This document shows, piece by piece, positions 17,139 through 26,544 of a DNA stretch of 64,000 nt. Every line of letters begins with the position of its first letter. Position 1 is the stretch's first letter. Source of the stretch: Pseudomonas sp. SST3. Its GTDB lineage: Bacteria > Pseudomonadota > Gammaproteobacteria > Pseudomonadales > Pseudomonadaceae. The notes below the pieces were generated by a model. The model was given only the letters and a program-made list of their open reading frames with translations, was not told the DNA's origin and made no database searches. Location of the stretch: the NCBI RefSeq assembly GCF_003325755.1, contig NZ_QORI02000001.1, positions 310,001-374,000 on the forward strand, given 5' to 3'. Both the position numbers and the translations under genes were made by a program.

Positions 17139-18785
17139 ATGGCCGGGAGTGAAGCGTTGTACAAAAAACATGCATTCCGTCTGGTAAGCGCCCTGTTGTT
17201 GGCTCCCGTACTGGCGCTGGCGCAACCCGTCGATGAGCCACCCAATCCCATCCGCAACGCCCTGGAGACACTACCCAGCGCCTGCGGGCCGCACTTCACG
17301 GCGATCGATGAAAGCACTCTGCAGCAGCTGACCGAACTCTATCGCCGACATCAGTTCGAGCCGCTGTGGACCTCCTACGTGCAGCTCGACAAGCTGCTCG
17401 CGCAACTGAACGGGCTGATCGATGACGGACTGAACCCGGCCATCTACCATTCCGAAGCGATTCGTCAGGCGATGCAGACCGCCACCACCGAGCCGCTGCA
17501 CCGCGAATGCAGCGACATCCTCGCTACCCACGGGTATCTGCTGGCGCTGCGGCACCTGAGCCATGGGCGCCTGCCGCAGGATCGCCTGGAACCGGTCTGG
17601 CGCAGCCCCGCAGCCGCAGTTCAACAGCAGACGGACGAGCAATTGCTGGCAAACGCCGATGACGGACTGGCGCGCCTTGAACAGGCCTTCGACAGGGCGC
17701 GCCCGGCGCTCGAGCAGTACCACAACCTGCGCAAGGCCCATTCCCGCCTACGTGCCGAGACGCACCGGCAATGGCTACCTATCCCAGCCGGCCAGACCTT
17801 GCGCCCCGGCATGTCAGACCCGCGGGTCCCACTGCTGCGCCAGCGACTGATCAGCGACGGCTACCTACTCGATGCCTGGGCTCCGGGCGGCATCGAGACA
17901 GACTACAGCCAGCCGATCGAGCAGGCGATCAAGGCGTTTCAAGCCCAGCACGGGTTACAGGACGACGGCATCCTGGGCGCTGAGACCCTGGCCGCTCTCA
18001 ACGTCAGCCCGAGCGACCGACTGGGCCAGCTGAAAATCAACCTCGAGCGGTTCCGCTGGCTATCCCGCGATATCGAGGCGCGCTCGCTGCTGGTCGACAT
18101 CGCCGGCGGGCAAGTCATCTATTTCCGCGACAACCGCCCGCAGTGGCAGGCCCGTAGCCAGGTCGGCCGCGATACGCGGCAAACCCCGGCGATCAAATCG
18201 AATGTCACGCGGCTTACGCTCAATCCGACCTGGACGGTGCCACCGACCATCCTGCGCGAAGACAAGCTGCCTAGAATTCGCCAAGACCTGAGCTATCTCG
18301 CCGAGCAGAACATGCGGGTGCTCGACTATCAGGGCAACACGCTGGACCCCGAACAGATCGACTGGGACAACCCCGGGAAGATTCTCCTGCGTCAGGCCGA
18401 AGGACCCGGCAACCCGCTCGGGCGCCTGGTCATCCGCTTCGCCAACCCCTTCGCCATCTACCTGCACGACACGCCGAGCCAGGGCCTGTTCGACCGCTCA
18501 CAGCGGGCGTTCAGCTCCGGTTGCGTCCGGGTCGAGTCGGTCATGCAGCTGGTCGATCTGCTGCTGTCCGACGGCGAGCGCGAACGCTTCGACCGGTTGC
18601 TCGCAACGGGCCGAACCCACGAGTTCAATCTGGCCAAACCGACGCCGGTACTGCTGGCGTACTGGACGGCCGAAGCGGACAGTGCCGGGCAACCGCATTA
18701 CCGCCCGGATATCTATAGCCGAGACGCCGACTTGCTGGCCGCGCTGTTGGCCGCCGACCGGCGAGCGTTGCTGGGCATCCGGTAA
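17139..18785 (+). CDS. YcbB/LdtD-type murein L,D-transpeptidase
   Basis: Periplasmic or membrane-anchored enzyme of 548 residues that makes 3-3 crosslinks in peptidoglycan. An N-terminal hydrophobic signal segment (about 12-28) ends in ALAQP. A helical scaffold domain runs about 45-220. A peptidoglycan-binding domain lies at about 230-290 (AIKAFQAQHGLQDDGILG). The YkuD catalytic domain is at about 310-500, with Cys462 in FSSGCVRVES and an upstream His in IYLHD. ATG 17139 is used; a TTG at 17157, directly behind GGGAGTGA and giving MYKKHAFRLVSALLL, is an equally good start. It is divergent from the smaller L,D-transpeptidase-fold gene, sharing a 210-bp promoter region. Confidence 0.9.
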   Translation: MAGSEALYKKHAFRLVSALLLAPVLALAQPVDEPPNPIRNALETLPSACGPHFTAIDESTLQQLTELYRRHQFEPLWTSYVQLDKLLAQLNGLIDDGLNPAIYHSEAIRQAMQTATTEPLHRECSDILATHGYLLALRHLSHGRLPQDRLEPVWRSPAAAVQQQTDEQLLANADDGLARLEQAFDRARPALEQYHNLRKAHSRLRAETHRQWLPIPAGQTLRPGMSDPRVPLLRQRLISDGYLLDAWAPGGIETDYSQPIEQAIKAFQAQHGLQDDGILGAETLAALNVSPSDRLGQLKINLERFRWLSRDIEARSLLVDIAGGQVIYFRDNRPQWQARSQVGRDTRQTPAIKSNVTRLTLNPTWTVPPTILREDKLPRIRQDLSYLAEQNMRVLDYQGNTLDPEQIDWDNPGKILLRQAEGPGNPLGRLVIRFANPFAIYLHDTPSQGLFDRSQRAFSSGCVRVESVMQLVDLLLSDGERERFDRLLATGRTHEFNLAKPTPVLLAYWTAEADSAGQPHYRPDIYSRDADLLAALLAADRRALLGIR

Positions 18786-18870
18786 TCCGTGAAGCCAACC
18801 GGCGATCAACAAGGCGTGGGCGATTAGCGCACAGATACGCGTAATAGACCGAAGGCACTGGAAGGCGCCC

Positions 18871-18886
18871 GTAGACCGAGGTCTAC
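18871..18886. promoter_or_regulatory. Inverted repeat, possible operator before the hybrid kinase gene
   Basis: GTAGACC-GA-GGTCTAC is a perfect 7-2-7 inverted repeat in the 218-bp space before the kinase gene. The rest of this space shows no gene. Such a compact dyad could be an operator or a short hairpin. Confidence 0.35.
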
Positions 18887-19003
18887 TTGGCAGCGACACT
18901 GCTCCGGGTATCCTGCGCAGGAGACAGTCACCAGCTGACTTATCTGAAACTCTGTCACGTGCCGATGCTTGGGCTTCACCGCTGAGCATTCATCATTGCC
19001 GCC

Positions 19004-22000
19004 ATGGATAGCCGAGCAGAAGTTTTGAACATTGAAGAAAACGCTAAGAACAAGAGTACCGAAGCCGGCCGACTGGCTTCGTTGAGCCGTTACCGCATCT
19101 TCGATGGCACGCCGGATGCGGCTTTTGATGATTTGGCGCGACTCGCTGCCGATCTGTGCGGCTGCGCCAGCGCGGCCATCGTTCTCATCGACAGGGAAGG
19201 CCTGTGGGTCAAGGCCTGCATGAACGTAGACGGTAGCCCCGGGGCGGCGCCAGATCTGGCGCTTTGCACCCGAGCCATCAGCTGCCCGCAACCCCTCGTG
19301 ATCGGCATTCCCGCCGATGATCCGCTTGGTGCAGAGACGACCGGCTTCTTTGCCGCCCCCATATTGCAGAGCCCGGAGGCTGTACCGCTGGGCGTGTTGT
19401 GCGTCATGGACAGCCAGTCGCAACAGCTATCGGAGCGGCAGCTGGCGCACCTGCAGACGCTGGCCCGCCAGGTCGTGGCGCTGCTGGAGCGGCAGCTCAC
19501 CCATGAGCAGCACGCGCATCACCCGCCCACCGGCAACGATGCGCTGGACCACGCCATCCTCACGACCGATCCTCACGGCGTCATTACCAGCTGGAACCTG
19601 GTTGCCGAACGAATGTTCGGCTGGCCGCGAGAGGAAATCACCGGCAGGTCCATCACCTGTCTTTTTACCGAAGAAGACGCAGCCAGCGACGTGCCGGCAG
19701 CCGAGCGAGAGGCGGCAACGAGAGACGGTTCGGTGAGCGGCGAGCGATGGCAGCGGCGCAAGGACGGCAGCCGCTTCTGGGCCGATGGTCAGCTCATGCC
19801 GCTGAACAAGGAGCAGGGCCTGCAGCAAGGCTTCATCAAGATCCTGCGCGACCTGACCGGGCGGGCCGATCAGCGGGCTTCGATCCGAGAGGCCGAAGAG
19901 CGCTACAGAGCATTGGTCGATCTCAGCCCGCAGGTGATCTGGCAGTGCGATGCCAGTGGTTCGCTGATCTTCTGCAACCGTTTCTGGTGTGAGTTCACCG
20001 GCCTGTCTACGAGCGAATCAGCCGGTTGGGGCTGGCTCGATGCGGTCGCGCCAGACCACCGAGACGCGGTACTCAACCAATGGAACTCGGCGCTGAAAAG
20101 CGGCAAGTCCGGCAGCTTCGAGGTTCCCCTGCTCGCGGCAGACGGTTGCCCGCGCTGGTTCCAGGGCTGTGGCGCGCCGGTCTACGACCAGGACGGCAGC
20201 CTGCTGCACTGGGTACTGGTGGCCCAGGATGTCCACGAGCGGCGCTGCGCAGAGACCGAGCGGCTGGAAAGCGAGGCGTTCACCCGCAGCCTGCTGGACG
20301 CCGCCAGCGAAGGGTTCTATTCCATCGACACGCGCGGTGTCGTCACCCTGTGCAACGAGGCGTTCGTCACGCTGCTCGGCTTCTCCAGAAAAGAGCAGGT
20401 ACTTGGCCTTCAGTTGCACCAGGTCGTGCACCACAGCCACCCGGACGGCTCACCCTACGCGCCCGAGGATTGCCCGATCCAGCGCACCGCCCGTACCGGC
20501 GAGCCCGCTCATATCGAATATGAACTGTTCTTCCGTCAGGACGGCACCAGCCTGCCGGTGGAGTACCGGGTCGCGCCACTGTACCGGGACGGCGTGCTGC
20601 AGGGCGCCATCTGTACCTTTACCGATATCAGCGAGCGAACTCGTGGCGAGGCACAGCAGACTTATCTGCTGGAGCTCAGCGACCGCCTGCAGGAGGGCGA
20701 TCGCCGTATCGAACTGTTTGAGATGATGCCCGAGCGGCTGGCCCAGCTGATGGGCATCGACCACATCGCCAGCGGTCATCTCGACGACCGCGGCTGCCTG
20801 ATCGTCAGCCAGAGGTGGCCGCAGGAAGCCGACCGTGAGCGAGCCGATCTGCACCAGCTTGGCGGGTGCGCGCACAACCTGCGCCTGTGCCTCTCGCAGG
20901 GCCAAATCGTGCCGTTCGAAGACCCGCTTGACCAGGCCGGTTGCGGCGGTAACTGCCGCGTATTGCATGATCAGCTCGGCTACCACAGCCTGCTGCTGGT
21001 GCCAGTGCTGGAACAGAGCGAGCATTGCGCCTTCCTACTGTTCGCCAGCCGGCAATCGCGCCCCTGGAGCCAGGCCGACATCTCGCTGGTGCGCGAAGTC
21101 GCCGAGCGCATCCGTGCCGCCACCGACCGGCTACGCGCGCGCAACGCATTGCGGGAGGCCGAGCAACGCGTCAGCCTGGCCAATGAAATCGCCTCGATCG
21201 GCGTCTGGGAATACGACTTCGAACGCAACACCCTGCGCTGGGATGCACAGCTCAAGACACTCGCGGGCATCGCGCCGGACGAGCCGGCACTGTCTGTCGA
21301 TCAATTCCTCTCGCGGGTCCATGCCGACGATCGACGCGCACTGCTCGATGCCTTCCGCAACGCGCTCGAAGGAGTCCGCGGTGGTGAGCTGAATCTCGAC
21401 TACCGGGTCTACAACGAAACCGATGACCGGTTCCGCTGGCTGACCAACCGTGGCCGCCGCGTGCTGGATGCCGACGGCCGGATTCACCTGCTCGGCACCG
21501 CCCGGGAAATTACCGAGGAGCGCAACGCAGCGCTCAAGCTGCTGCGCATGAACGCCCTGCTCGAAGAGCAGATACAGGAGCGCAGGATCACCGAGCAGCG
21601 TCAATCGGTATTGATGGAACTGGGCGACCTGCTGCGCGGGCAGCCGGACAGCATCACCATCGTCACCGCCGCGGTGCGCGCGCTGGGCACGACCCTGAAC
21701 GTGACCCGCGCGGCCTTTCTGACCGTCGATCCCGGCGGCCAGTACGCCACCATCGAGCGGTACTGGAGCGATGGGGCGCTGGGCGACTACAGCGAGCGCA
21801 TGTGCTTCGCCGACTACGGCGACTTCGTCTACGACCTGCAGAACGACGAAATGGTCGTGGTCGAAGACGTCCTGCATGACACCCGCACCGCCGGGCAGGC
21901 TTCGAGCCTGCGGCTGCGACGGATTCAGAGCCTGGTGTGCGTTCCGCTGCATGACCAGGGGCGTTTGATCGCCGCCCTGATCCTCTTGCAAGACAACCCG

Positions 22001-23731
22001 CGGCAATGGGCCGAGGACGACATCTCCTTTATCCGCGAAGTCGCCGACCGAGCCTGGACCGCCGACGAGCGGATGCGCGCCGAACGCGCGCTACGTGCCA
22101 GCGAAGAGCAGTTCCGCACGCTCGCCGACAACATGAGTCAGTTCGCCTGGATGGCCGATCCTGCCGGCCGCATTTACTGGTACAACAAGCGTTGGTACGA
22201 CTACACCGGAACCACGCTGGAGGCCATGCGCGCGCTCGGCTGGCGGTCGGTTCATCACCCCGATCACCATGAGCGCGTCAGCGCGTCGATGAAGCGCGCC
22301 GTGGCCATCGGCTCGATCTGGGAAGAGACCTTCCCGCTGCGCGGCAAGAGCGGACAGTACCGTTGGTTCCTTTCGCGTGCGGTGCCCATTCGCGACGATT
22401 TCGGCCAGGTCACCCGCTGGTTCGGCACCAACACCGATATCACCGCACAGGTCGAGGCCGAAGAGGCGCTACGCGAGCTGAACGACAATCTCGAACGACG
22501 GGTCGCCGAGCGCACCCGAGAACTCGCCGAAATCAACCACCTGTTGCACCTGGAAATGGGCGAACGCGAGCGCGCCGAGGAAACCCTGCGCCATGCTCAG
22601 AAGATGGAAGCCATCGGTCAGCTCACCGGCGGCCTCGCCCACGATTTCAACAACATGCTCACCGGCGTGTTGGGCGCGCTCGACTTGATTCAGCGCCGGG
22701 TCGCCAGCGGGCGGGTGAACGATCTCGGCCGCTATGTCGATGCGGCCACCAGTTCCGCCAACCGTGCCGCCGCCCTGACCCACCGCCTGCTGGCCTTCGC
22801 CCGACGCCAGTCGCTTGATCCACAACCGGTGGACGTCAATGAGCTGGTGCAGTCGATGGAGGACATGCTGCGCCGCACGATGGCCGAGCACATCGAATTT
22901 GAAACCCACCTGCAACCAGACCCCTGGGTGGCCCACACCGATGCGCATCAGCTGGAAAACGCCCTGCTCAATCTGGTGATCAACGCGCGTGACGCCATGA
23001 GCGATGGCGGCAGGCTGATCATTCAGACCGGTTGCGTACAGGTCAGCGACCCGCAAACCGACGGCCCCGAGCCGGGCGATTACGTCACCCTCAGCGTGGC
23101 CGACAATGGGTCCGGCATGCCGACAGACGTGGTCGCCAAGGCCTTCGACCCGTTCTTCACCACCAAACCCATCGGCCAGGGCACTGGCCTCGGATTGTCG
23201 ATGGTCTATGGCTTCGTCAAGCAAACCGGTGGCCACGTGCGCATCGACAGTACGCCCGGTCAGGGCACGCTGATCACCCTGTTCCTGCCACGCAACCGAG
23301 TACAGACGGCGCAGCTCGAGCAGAGCCCGAGCACCGAGGTAGCGGTGCACGGCGCGCGGACCAACGAAACCGTGCTGGTGGTGGAAGATGAAGCCGCCGT
23401 ACGCATGCTGGTGGTCGAGGTGCTGCAGGAGCTGGGTTACGAAGTTCTCGAGGCGGTCGACAGCGGCACCGCACTGCCTTATCTGCAGAGCGACCAGCGT
23501 ATCGATCTGCTGGTTAGCGATTTCGGCCTGCCGGGAATCAACGGCCGCCAACTCGCCGAACTCGCACGCCAACACCGCCGGGATCTGCGTGTGCTGTTCA
23601 TCACCGGCTATGCACCGAATGCCGAAGTTCGCGGAGAGTTCCTCGCACCCGGTATGGACATGCTGGCCAAGCCGTTCAGCATCGATCAGCTCGCCACCAA
23701 GGTCCGTGAGCTGATCGAACGCAGCGGATAG
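19004..23731 (+). CDS. Giant hybrid sensor histidine kinase with GAF and PAS domains
   Basis: Soluble 1575-residue hybrid kinase without membrane segments. By inspection: GAF (about 20-165), PAS (177-289), PAS (294-417), PAS (420-545), GAF (553-702), PAS (717-840), GAF (867-1022), PAS (1027-1152), coiled coil (1152-1205), HisKA with His1213 in [11 protein letters not shown], HATPase_c (about 1305-1432; [20 protein letters not shown]), and a C-terminal receiver with Asp1506 in LVSDFGLPG. The kinase core is of the HDFNN type often with a fused receiver as internal relay. GAF2 contains a cysteine cluster: Cys622, 629, 647, 651. No transmitter or output partner is adjacent, and no ribosome-binding site is obvious. 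Signal and target are unknown. Confidence 0.92.
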   Translation: MDSRAEVLNIEENAKNKSTEAGRLASLSRYRIFDGTPDAAFDDLARLAADLCGCASAAIVLIDREGLWVKACMNVDGSPGAAPDLALCTRAISCPQPLVIGIPADDPLGAETTGFFAAPILQSPEAVPLGVLCVMDSQSQQLSERQLAHLQTLARQVVALLERQLTHEQHAHHPPTGNDALDHAILTTDPHGVITSWNLVAERMFGWPREEITGRSITCLFTEEDAASDVPAAEREAATRDGSVSGERWQRRKDGSRFWADGQLMPLNKEQGLQQGFIKILRDLTGRADQRASIREAEERYRALVDLSPQVIWQCDASGSLIFCNRFWCEFTGLSTSESAGWGWLDAVAPDHRDAVLNQWNSALKSGKSGSFEVPLLAADGCPRWFQGCGAPVYDQDGSLLHWVLVAQDVHERRCAETERLESEAFTRSLLDAASEGFYSIDTRGVVTLCNEAFVTLLGFSRKEQVLGLQLHQVVHHSHPDGSPYAPEDCPIQRTARTGEPAHIEYELFFRQDGTSLPVEYRVAPLYRDGVLQGAICTFTDISERTRGEAQQTYLLELSDRLQEGDRRIELFEMMPERLAQLMGIDHIASGHLDDRGCLIVSQRWPQEADRERADLHQLGGCAHNLRLCLSQGQIVPFEDPLDQAGCGGNCRVLHDQLGYHSLLLVPVLEQSEHCAFLLFASRQSRPWSQADISLVREVAERIRAATDRLRARNALREAEQRVSLANEIASIGVWEYDFERNTLRWDAQLKTLAGIAPDEPALSVDQFLSRVHADDRRALLDAFRNALEGVRGGELNLDYRVYNETDDRFRWLTNRGRRVLDADGRIHLLGTAREITEERNAALKLLRMNALLEEQIQERRITEQRQSVLMELGDLLRGQPDSITIVTAAVRALGTTLNVTRAAFLTVDPGGQYATIERYWSDGALGDYSERMCFADYGDFVYDLQNDEMVVVEDVLHDTRTAGQASSLRLRRIQSLVCVPLHDQGRLIAALILLQDNPRQWAEDDISFIREVADRAWTADERMRAERALRASEEQFRTLADNMSQFAWMADPAGRIYWYNKRWYDYTGTTLEAMRALGWRSVHHPDHHERVSASMKRAVAIGSIWEETFPLRGKSGQYRWFLSRAVPIRDDFGQVTRWFGTNTDITAQVEAEEALRELNDNLERRVAERTRELAEINHLLHLEMGERERAEETLRHAQKMEAIGQLTGGLAHDFNNMLTGVLGALDLIQRRVASGRVNDLGRYVDAATSSANRAAALTHRLLAFARRQSLDPQPVDVNELVQSMEDMLRRTMAEHIEFETHLQPDPWVAHTDAHQLENALLNLVINARDAMSDGGRLIIQTGCVQVSDPQTDGPEPGDYVTLSVADNGSGMPTDVVAKAFDPFFTTKPIGQGTGLGLSMVYGFVKQTGGHVRIDSTPGQGTLITLFLPRNRVQTAQLEQSPSTEVAVHGARTNETVLVVEDEAAVRMLVVEVLQELGYEVLEAVDSGTALPYLQSDQRIDLLVSDFGLPGINGRQLAELARQHRRDLRVLFITGYAPNAEVRGEFLAPGMDMLAKPFSIDQLATKVRELIERSG

Positions 23732-23797
23732 CGTCGCCGAGGAACTCTGCCGACCGCTCTGCACTCTTTAAAGAAGGATCATGCGGAGGCACCCATC

Positions 23798-24106
23798 ATG
23801 CGCAGAACAATGCTGGCGGCAATCACCTTGAGCTGCATTCCTTTTGGTACGGCGATGGCGGACAACGGCTTCGTCCGGCAGATTCTCTCCTCGGGCGCGA
23901 CGACCGCCTCCACCTACATGACCTTCCGCGACGACAAACTGGTCGCCGCCGCGCGCGAGGACGCCGGCAGCTTCGTGGCCAGCGATGGGGCCATCCGTGG
24001 CCCCTATCTCGAAGCGATGCTCCTGAAGCTGCGCAGTGAGCAACCACAGCTGCACGCCACTGACATGCAGCTGGCGAACGCGATTCTTGCAGCCGAACAG
24101 CAATAG
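23798..24106 (+). CDS. DUF2388 small secreted protein
   Basis: Encodes 102 residues with a clear signal peptide (MRRTMLAAITLSC... to about AMA, 20). The mature part matches the DUF2388 pattern of Pseudomonas: STYMTFRDDKLVAAAREDA, FVASDGAIRGPYLE, and LQLANAIL-like end (MQLANAIL). GGAGG lies 8 bp before the ATG. The family is of unknown function, often found in tandem copies; here it is single. It follows the kinase by 66 bp and may be on the same transcript. Confidence 0.88.
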   Translation: MRRTMLAAITLSCIPFGTAMADNGFVRQILSSGATTASTYMTFRDDKLVAAAREDAGSFVASDGAIRGPYLEAMLLKLRSEQPQLHATDMQLANAILAAEQQ

Positions 24107-24207
24107 CCCACGAAGCAGGCCGACCGAAAGGTCAGCCGTATTGCTCCGCGTGCAGCCAAGCGGCGATCAGCGCCGCCATTCATCCACTCGCAGCATCCGG
24201 AGGACCC

Positions 24208-24633
24208 ATGAAAAAAACCGCATCCGCCATTTGGCAAGGTGACCTGAAAAGCGGCAAAGGCACCATCAGCACCCAAAGCGGCGCGCTGAAAGACAACCCC
24301 TACGGCTTCAACACCCGTTTCGAAGACGCACCGGGCACCAACCCTGAAGAGCTCATCGGCGCGGCCCATGCCGGATGTTTCTCCATGGCGCTGTCGATGA
24401 TGCTCGGCCAGGCCGGCTTGACGGCCGAACGCATAGAAACGAAAGCTGAAGTTACCTTGGACAAGCAGGGCGAGGGTTTCTCGATCACCGCCATCGCACT
24501 GACGCTGAACGCCAAGGTTCCCGGCGCAGACGAAAATCAGTTCCAGCAGATAGCCAATCAGGCGAAGGAAGGCTGCCCGGTATCCAAGGTCCTCAACGCA
24601 CAGATCAGCCTGAGCGCGACCCTGGAAAGCTGA
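24208..24633 (+). CDS. osmC: OsmC-family peroxiredoxin
   Basis: Cytoplasmic thiol peroxidase of 141 residues that reduces organic hydroperoxides, typically induced by osmotic or stationary-phase stress. The two redox cysteines are Cys57 in AAHAGCFSMALS and Cys123 in KEGCPVSKVL. The N-terminus (SAIWQGDLKSGKGTIST) and the length fit OsmC rather than Ohr. GGAGGA precedes the start. A bidirectional terminator follows. Confidence 0.93.
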   Translation: MKKTASAIWQGDLKSGKGTISTQSGALKDNPYGFNTRFEDAPGTNPEELIGAAHAGCFSMALSMMLGQAGLTAERIETKAEVTLDKQGEGFSITAIALTLNAKVPGADENQFQQIANQAKEGCPVSKVLNAQISLSATLES

Positions 24634-24647
24634 TCCGATAGGCAAAA

Positions 24648-24680
24648 AAAAAACGCCGCCCGACTGGGCGCGTTTCCGTT
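24648..24680. terminator. Bidirectional terminator between osmC and the TRAP binding-protein gene
   Basis: AAACGCCGCCC (24651-24661) pairs with GGGCGCGTTT (24666-24675) with one bulge. A run of ten A's on the left gives a T-run on the minus strand, and CGTTTCCGTTT follows on the right. It serves the converging osmC and dctP-like genes. Confidence 0.85.
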
Positions 24681-24698
24681 TCGGACGGCTCGCGGTGA

Positions 24699-25802
24699 TC
24701 AGCCGCGAATGTTGTAGATGTCCTTCTCGTTCAGCTCGGCGTATTCATACAAGCGATTGAGATAGGCGCTCTGCTGATCCCAGACCTTCTTCGCCACCGG
24801 ATCGGCCGCGGCGGAGGCATCCACCACTTCGGCCGCCACTTCCTGCAGGCGAGCCAGCACGTCGTCCGGCAGCCTGCGAACTTCAACGCCCTGCTCGCGC
24901 AGCTGCTCCATCGCTTCCATGTTCTTGGCGTTGTAGTCGTCGAGCATATCGCCGTTGATTGCGCGGGCGGCGGCGCGCACGATGGCCTTCAGATCGTCCG
25001 GCAGGGTTTCCCAAGCCTTGAGGTTAACGTCCAGTTCGAAGGTCACGTTCGGCTCTTGCCAGCCCGGCGTGTAGTAGTACTTCGACGCTTTGTGCAGGCC
25101 CAGGGCCAAGTCGTTGTACGGGCCGATCCACTCGGTGGCATCGATGGCACCGGTCTGCAACGCGGTGAAAATCTCACCGGCCGGCATGTTGACCACGGTA
25201 CCGCCCATCTTGGTCAGCACTTCGCCGCCCAGGCCCGGGGTACGCATCTTCAAGCCGTTGAAGTCGTCGACCGAGTTGATCTCCTTGTTGAACCATCCAG
25301 CGGTCTGCACGCCGGTCGCGCCACACGCCATCGGCAATACGCCGTAAGGCTTGTAGACCTCTTCCCACAGCTCCATGCCACCGCCGCGATGCAGCCAGGC
25401 GTTCATTTCCTGAGCGTTCGGGCCAAACGGCAGCGCACAGAAGAACTGCGCGGCCGGAACCTTGCCTTTCCAGTAGTAGGGAGCCCCATGACCCATCTCG
25501 GCGGTACCACGGGACACCGCATCAAATACTTCCAGCGCCGGCACCAGCTCACCAGCGGCATACACCTTGACCGTCAGACGGCCTTTGCTCATCTCGTTGA
25601 CCAGCTTGGCGAAATTTTCCGCGCCGACGCCCACTCCAGGAAAATTCTTCGGCCAGGAGGTGACCATCTTCCAATTGAATTTCTCGGTGCTAGCGCTGCC
25701 TTCGGGTTTGGCCGCAGCAGTCTCGGCTTCCTTGTTGCAACCGGCCAGAGCCGTAGCAGCCAGGCCAACGCCAGCAGCGGCCAGAATTTGACGACGTTTC
25801 AT
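24699..25802 (-). CDS. TRAP transporter substrate-binding protein, TakP-like
   Basis: Extracytoplasmic solute-binding protein of 367 residues. The N-terminus KRRQILAAAG with ALAGC (Cys22) suggests a lipoprotein, possibly a Tat substrate. The DctP fold is shown by FNWKMVTSWPKNFPG, TAEMGHGAPYYWKG, FNGLKMRTPGLGGEV and ATEWIGPYNDLALG. This sequence type resembles the TakP subgroup that binds 2-oxo acids, but the ligand is not determined. Its gene is divergent from the permease genes 25999-27913, with a 196-bp regulatory space between. A bidirectional terminator follows. Confidence 0.9.
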   Translation of the reverse strand: MKRRQILAAAGVGLAATALAGCNKEAETAAAKPEGSASTEKFNWKMVTSWPKNFPGVGVGAENFAKLVNEMSKGRLTVKVYAAGELVPALEVFDAVSRGTAEMGHGAPYYWKGKVPAAQFFCALPFGPNAQEMNAWLHRGGGMELWEEVYKPYGVLPMACGATGVQTAGWFNKEINSVDDFNGLKMRTPGLGGEVLTKMGGTVVNMPAGEIFTALQTGAIDATEWIGPYNDLALGLHKASKYYYTPGWQEPNVTFELDVNLKAWETLPDDLKAIVRAAARAINGDMLDDYNAKNMEAMEQLREQGVEVRRLPDDVLARLQEVAAEVVDASAAADPVAKKVWDQQSAYLNRLYEYAELNEKDIYNIRG

Positions 25803-25895
25803 GAGTAACTCCTTGTTGTTGTAATGCTGAAATATCGGAATCCCGATCTCAGGTGGTTCTAGCTATCATATGGCTATCTGTCACTCAAGCATCAT

Positions 25896-25923
25896 GACTA
25901 CGTACGGCGACTACGTACGTAGT
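25896..25923. promoter_or_regulatory. Candidate operator: direct repeat plus 14-bp palindrome
   Basis: GACTACGTACG occurs twice, at 25896-25906 and 25909-25919 (period 13). The second copy is part of the perfect palindrome ACTACGTACGTAGT (25910-25923). It lies between the divergent TRAP binding-protein gene and the permease genes, where a repressor or activator would act on both. No regulator gene is adjacent. Confidence 0.55.
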
Positions 25924-25998
25924 ACTGCCGGTTGCGACGCCGTCGCGCAGCCGCCTAGAATCGCCGGCCTTCTGGGCCATAACAATAAAGGATCTGCA

Positions 25999-26544
25999 AT
26001 GTCGAAACATGCCCCTCCACTGCTCGGTCTCGCCAGGGTGATCGATGCAGTGAACGCCCGCTTCGGACAGGCCTGCGCCTGGCTAACCCTGTTTCTGGTC
26101 CTGGGCACCGCCGTGGTCGTCGTGCTGCGTTACGGGTTCGGCATCGGTGCAACCGCGCTGCAGGAAGCCGTCCTTTACGCGCACGCATTAGTCTTCATGG
26201 GCGCCGCCGCCTGGGTACTACAGCGCAACGGGCACGTCCGCGTCGACATCTTCTATCAGAGATTCAGCGCTCGCTACCAGGCCTTGGTCGAAGTGCTCGG
26301 AACCCTGCTGTTTCTTCTGCCCGTCTGCCTGTTTCTCGGCTGGGCCAGCTGGGATTACGTCGGCAATTCCTGGGCGACGCTGGAGGCGTCCAGCGAATCG
26401 GGTGGCCTCAAATTCGTTTACCTGCAAAAGAGCATCATCTTGGTGCTCGTCGTTGGCCTGGTGCTGCAAGGCATTTCCGAAATCATCAAAGCCGCCTACA
26501 TCGTCGCCGGTCGCCTGCCCGCGCCGGAGGTGAAGCATGGTTGA
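25999..26544 (+). CDS. TRAP transporter small permease (DctQ type)
   Basis: Membrane protein of 181 residues with four predicted segments: LTLFLVLGTAVVVVLRYGFG, an ALVFMGAAAWVL segment, VLGTLLFLLPVCLFLG and IILVLVVGLVLQGI. NGHVRVDIFYQRF is the conserved DctQ loop. ATG 25999 was chosen because the homologous region starts just after it and AAAGGAT lies upstream. It overlaps the large permease gene by 8 bp. Confidence 0.9.
   Translation: MSKHAPPLLGLARVIDAVNARFGQACAWLTLFLVLGTAVVVVLRYGFGIGATALQEAVLYAHALVFMGAAAWVLQRNGHVRVDIFYQRFSARYQALVEVLGTLLFLLPVCLFLGWASWDYVGNSWATLEASSESGGLKFVYLQKSIILVLVVGLVLQGISEIIKAAYIVAGRLPAPEVKHG

Noticed and set aside
22469..23764. Long minus-strand frame opposite the hybrid kinase
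   Set aside because: Antisense shadow; the plus strand carries complete HisKA, HATPase and receiver motifs.
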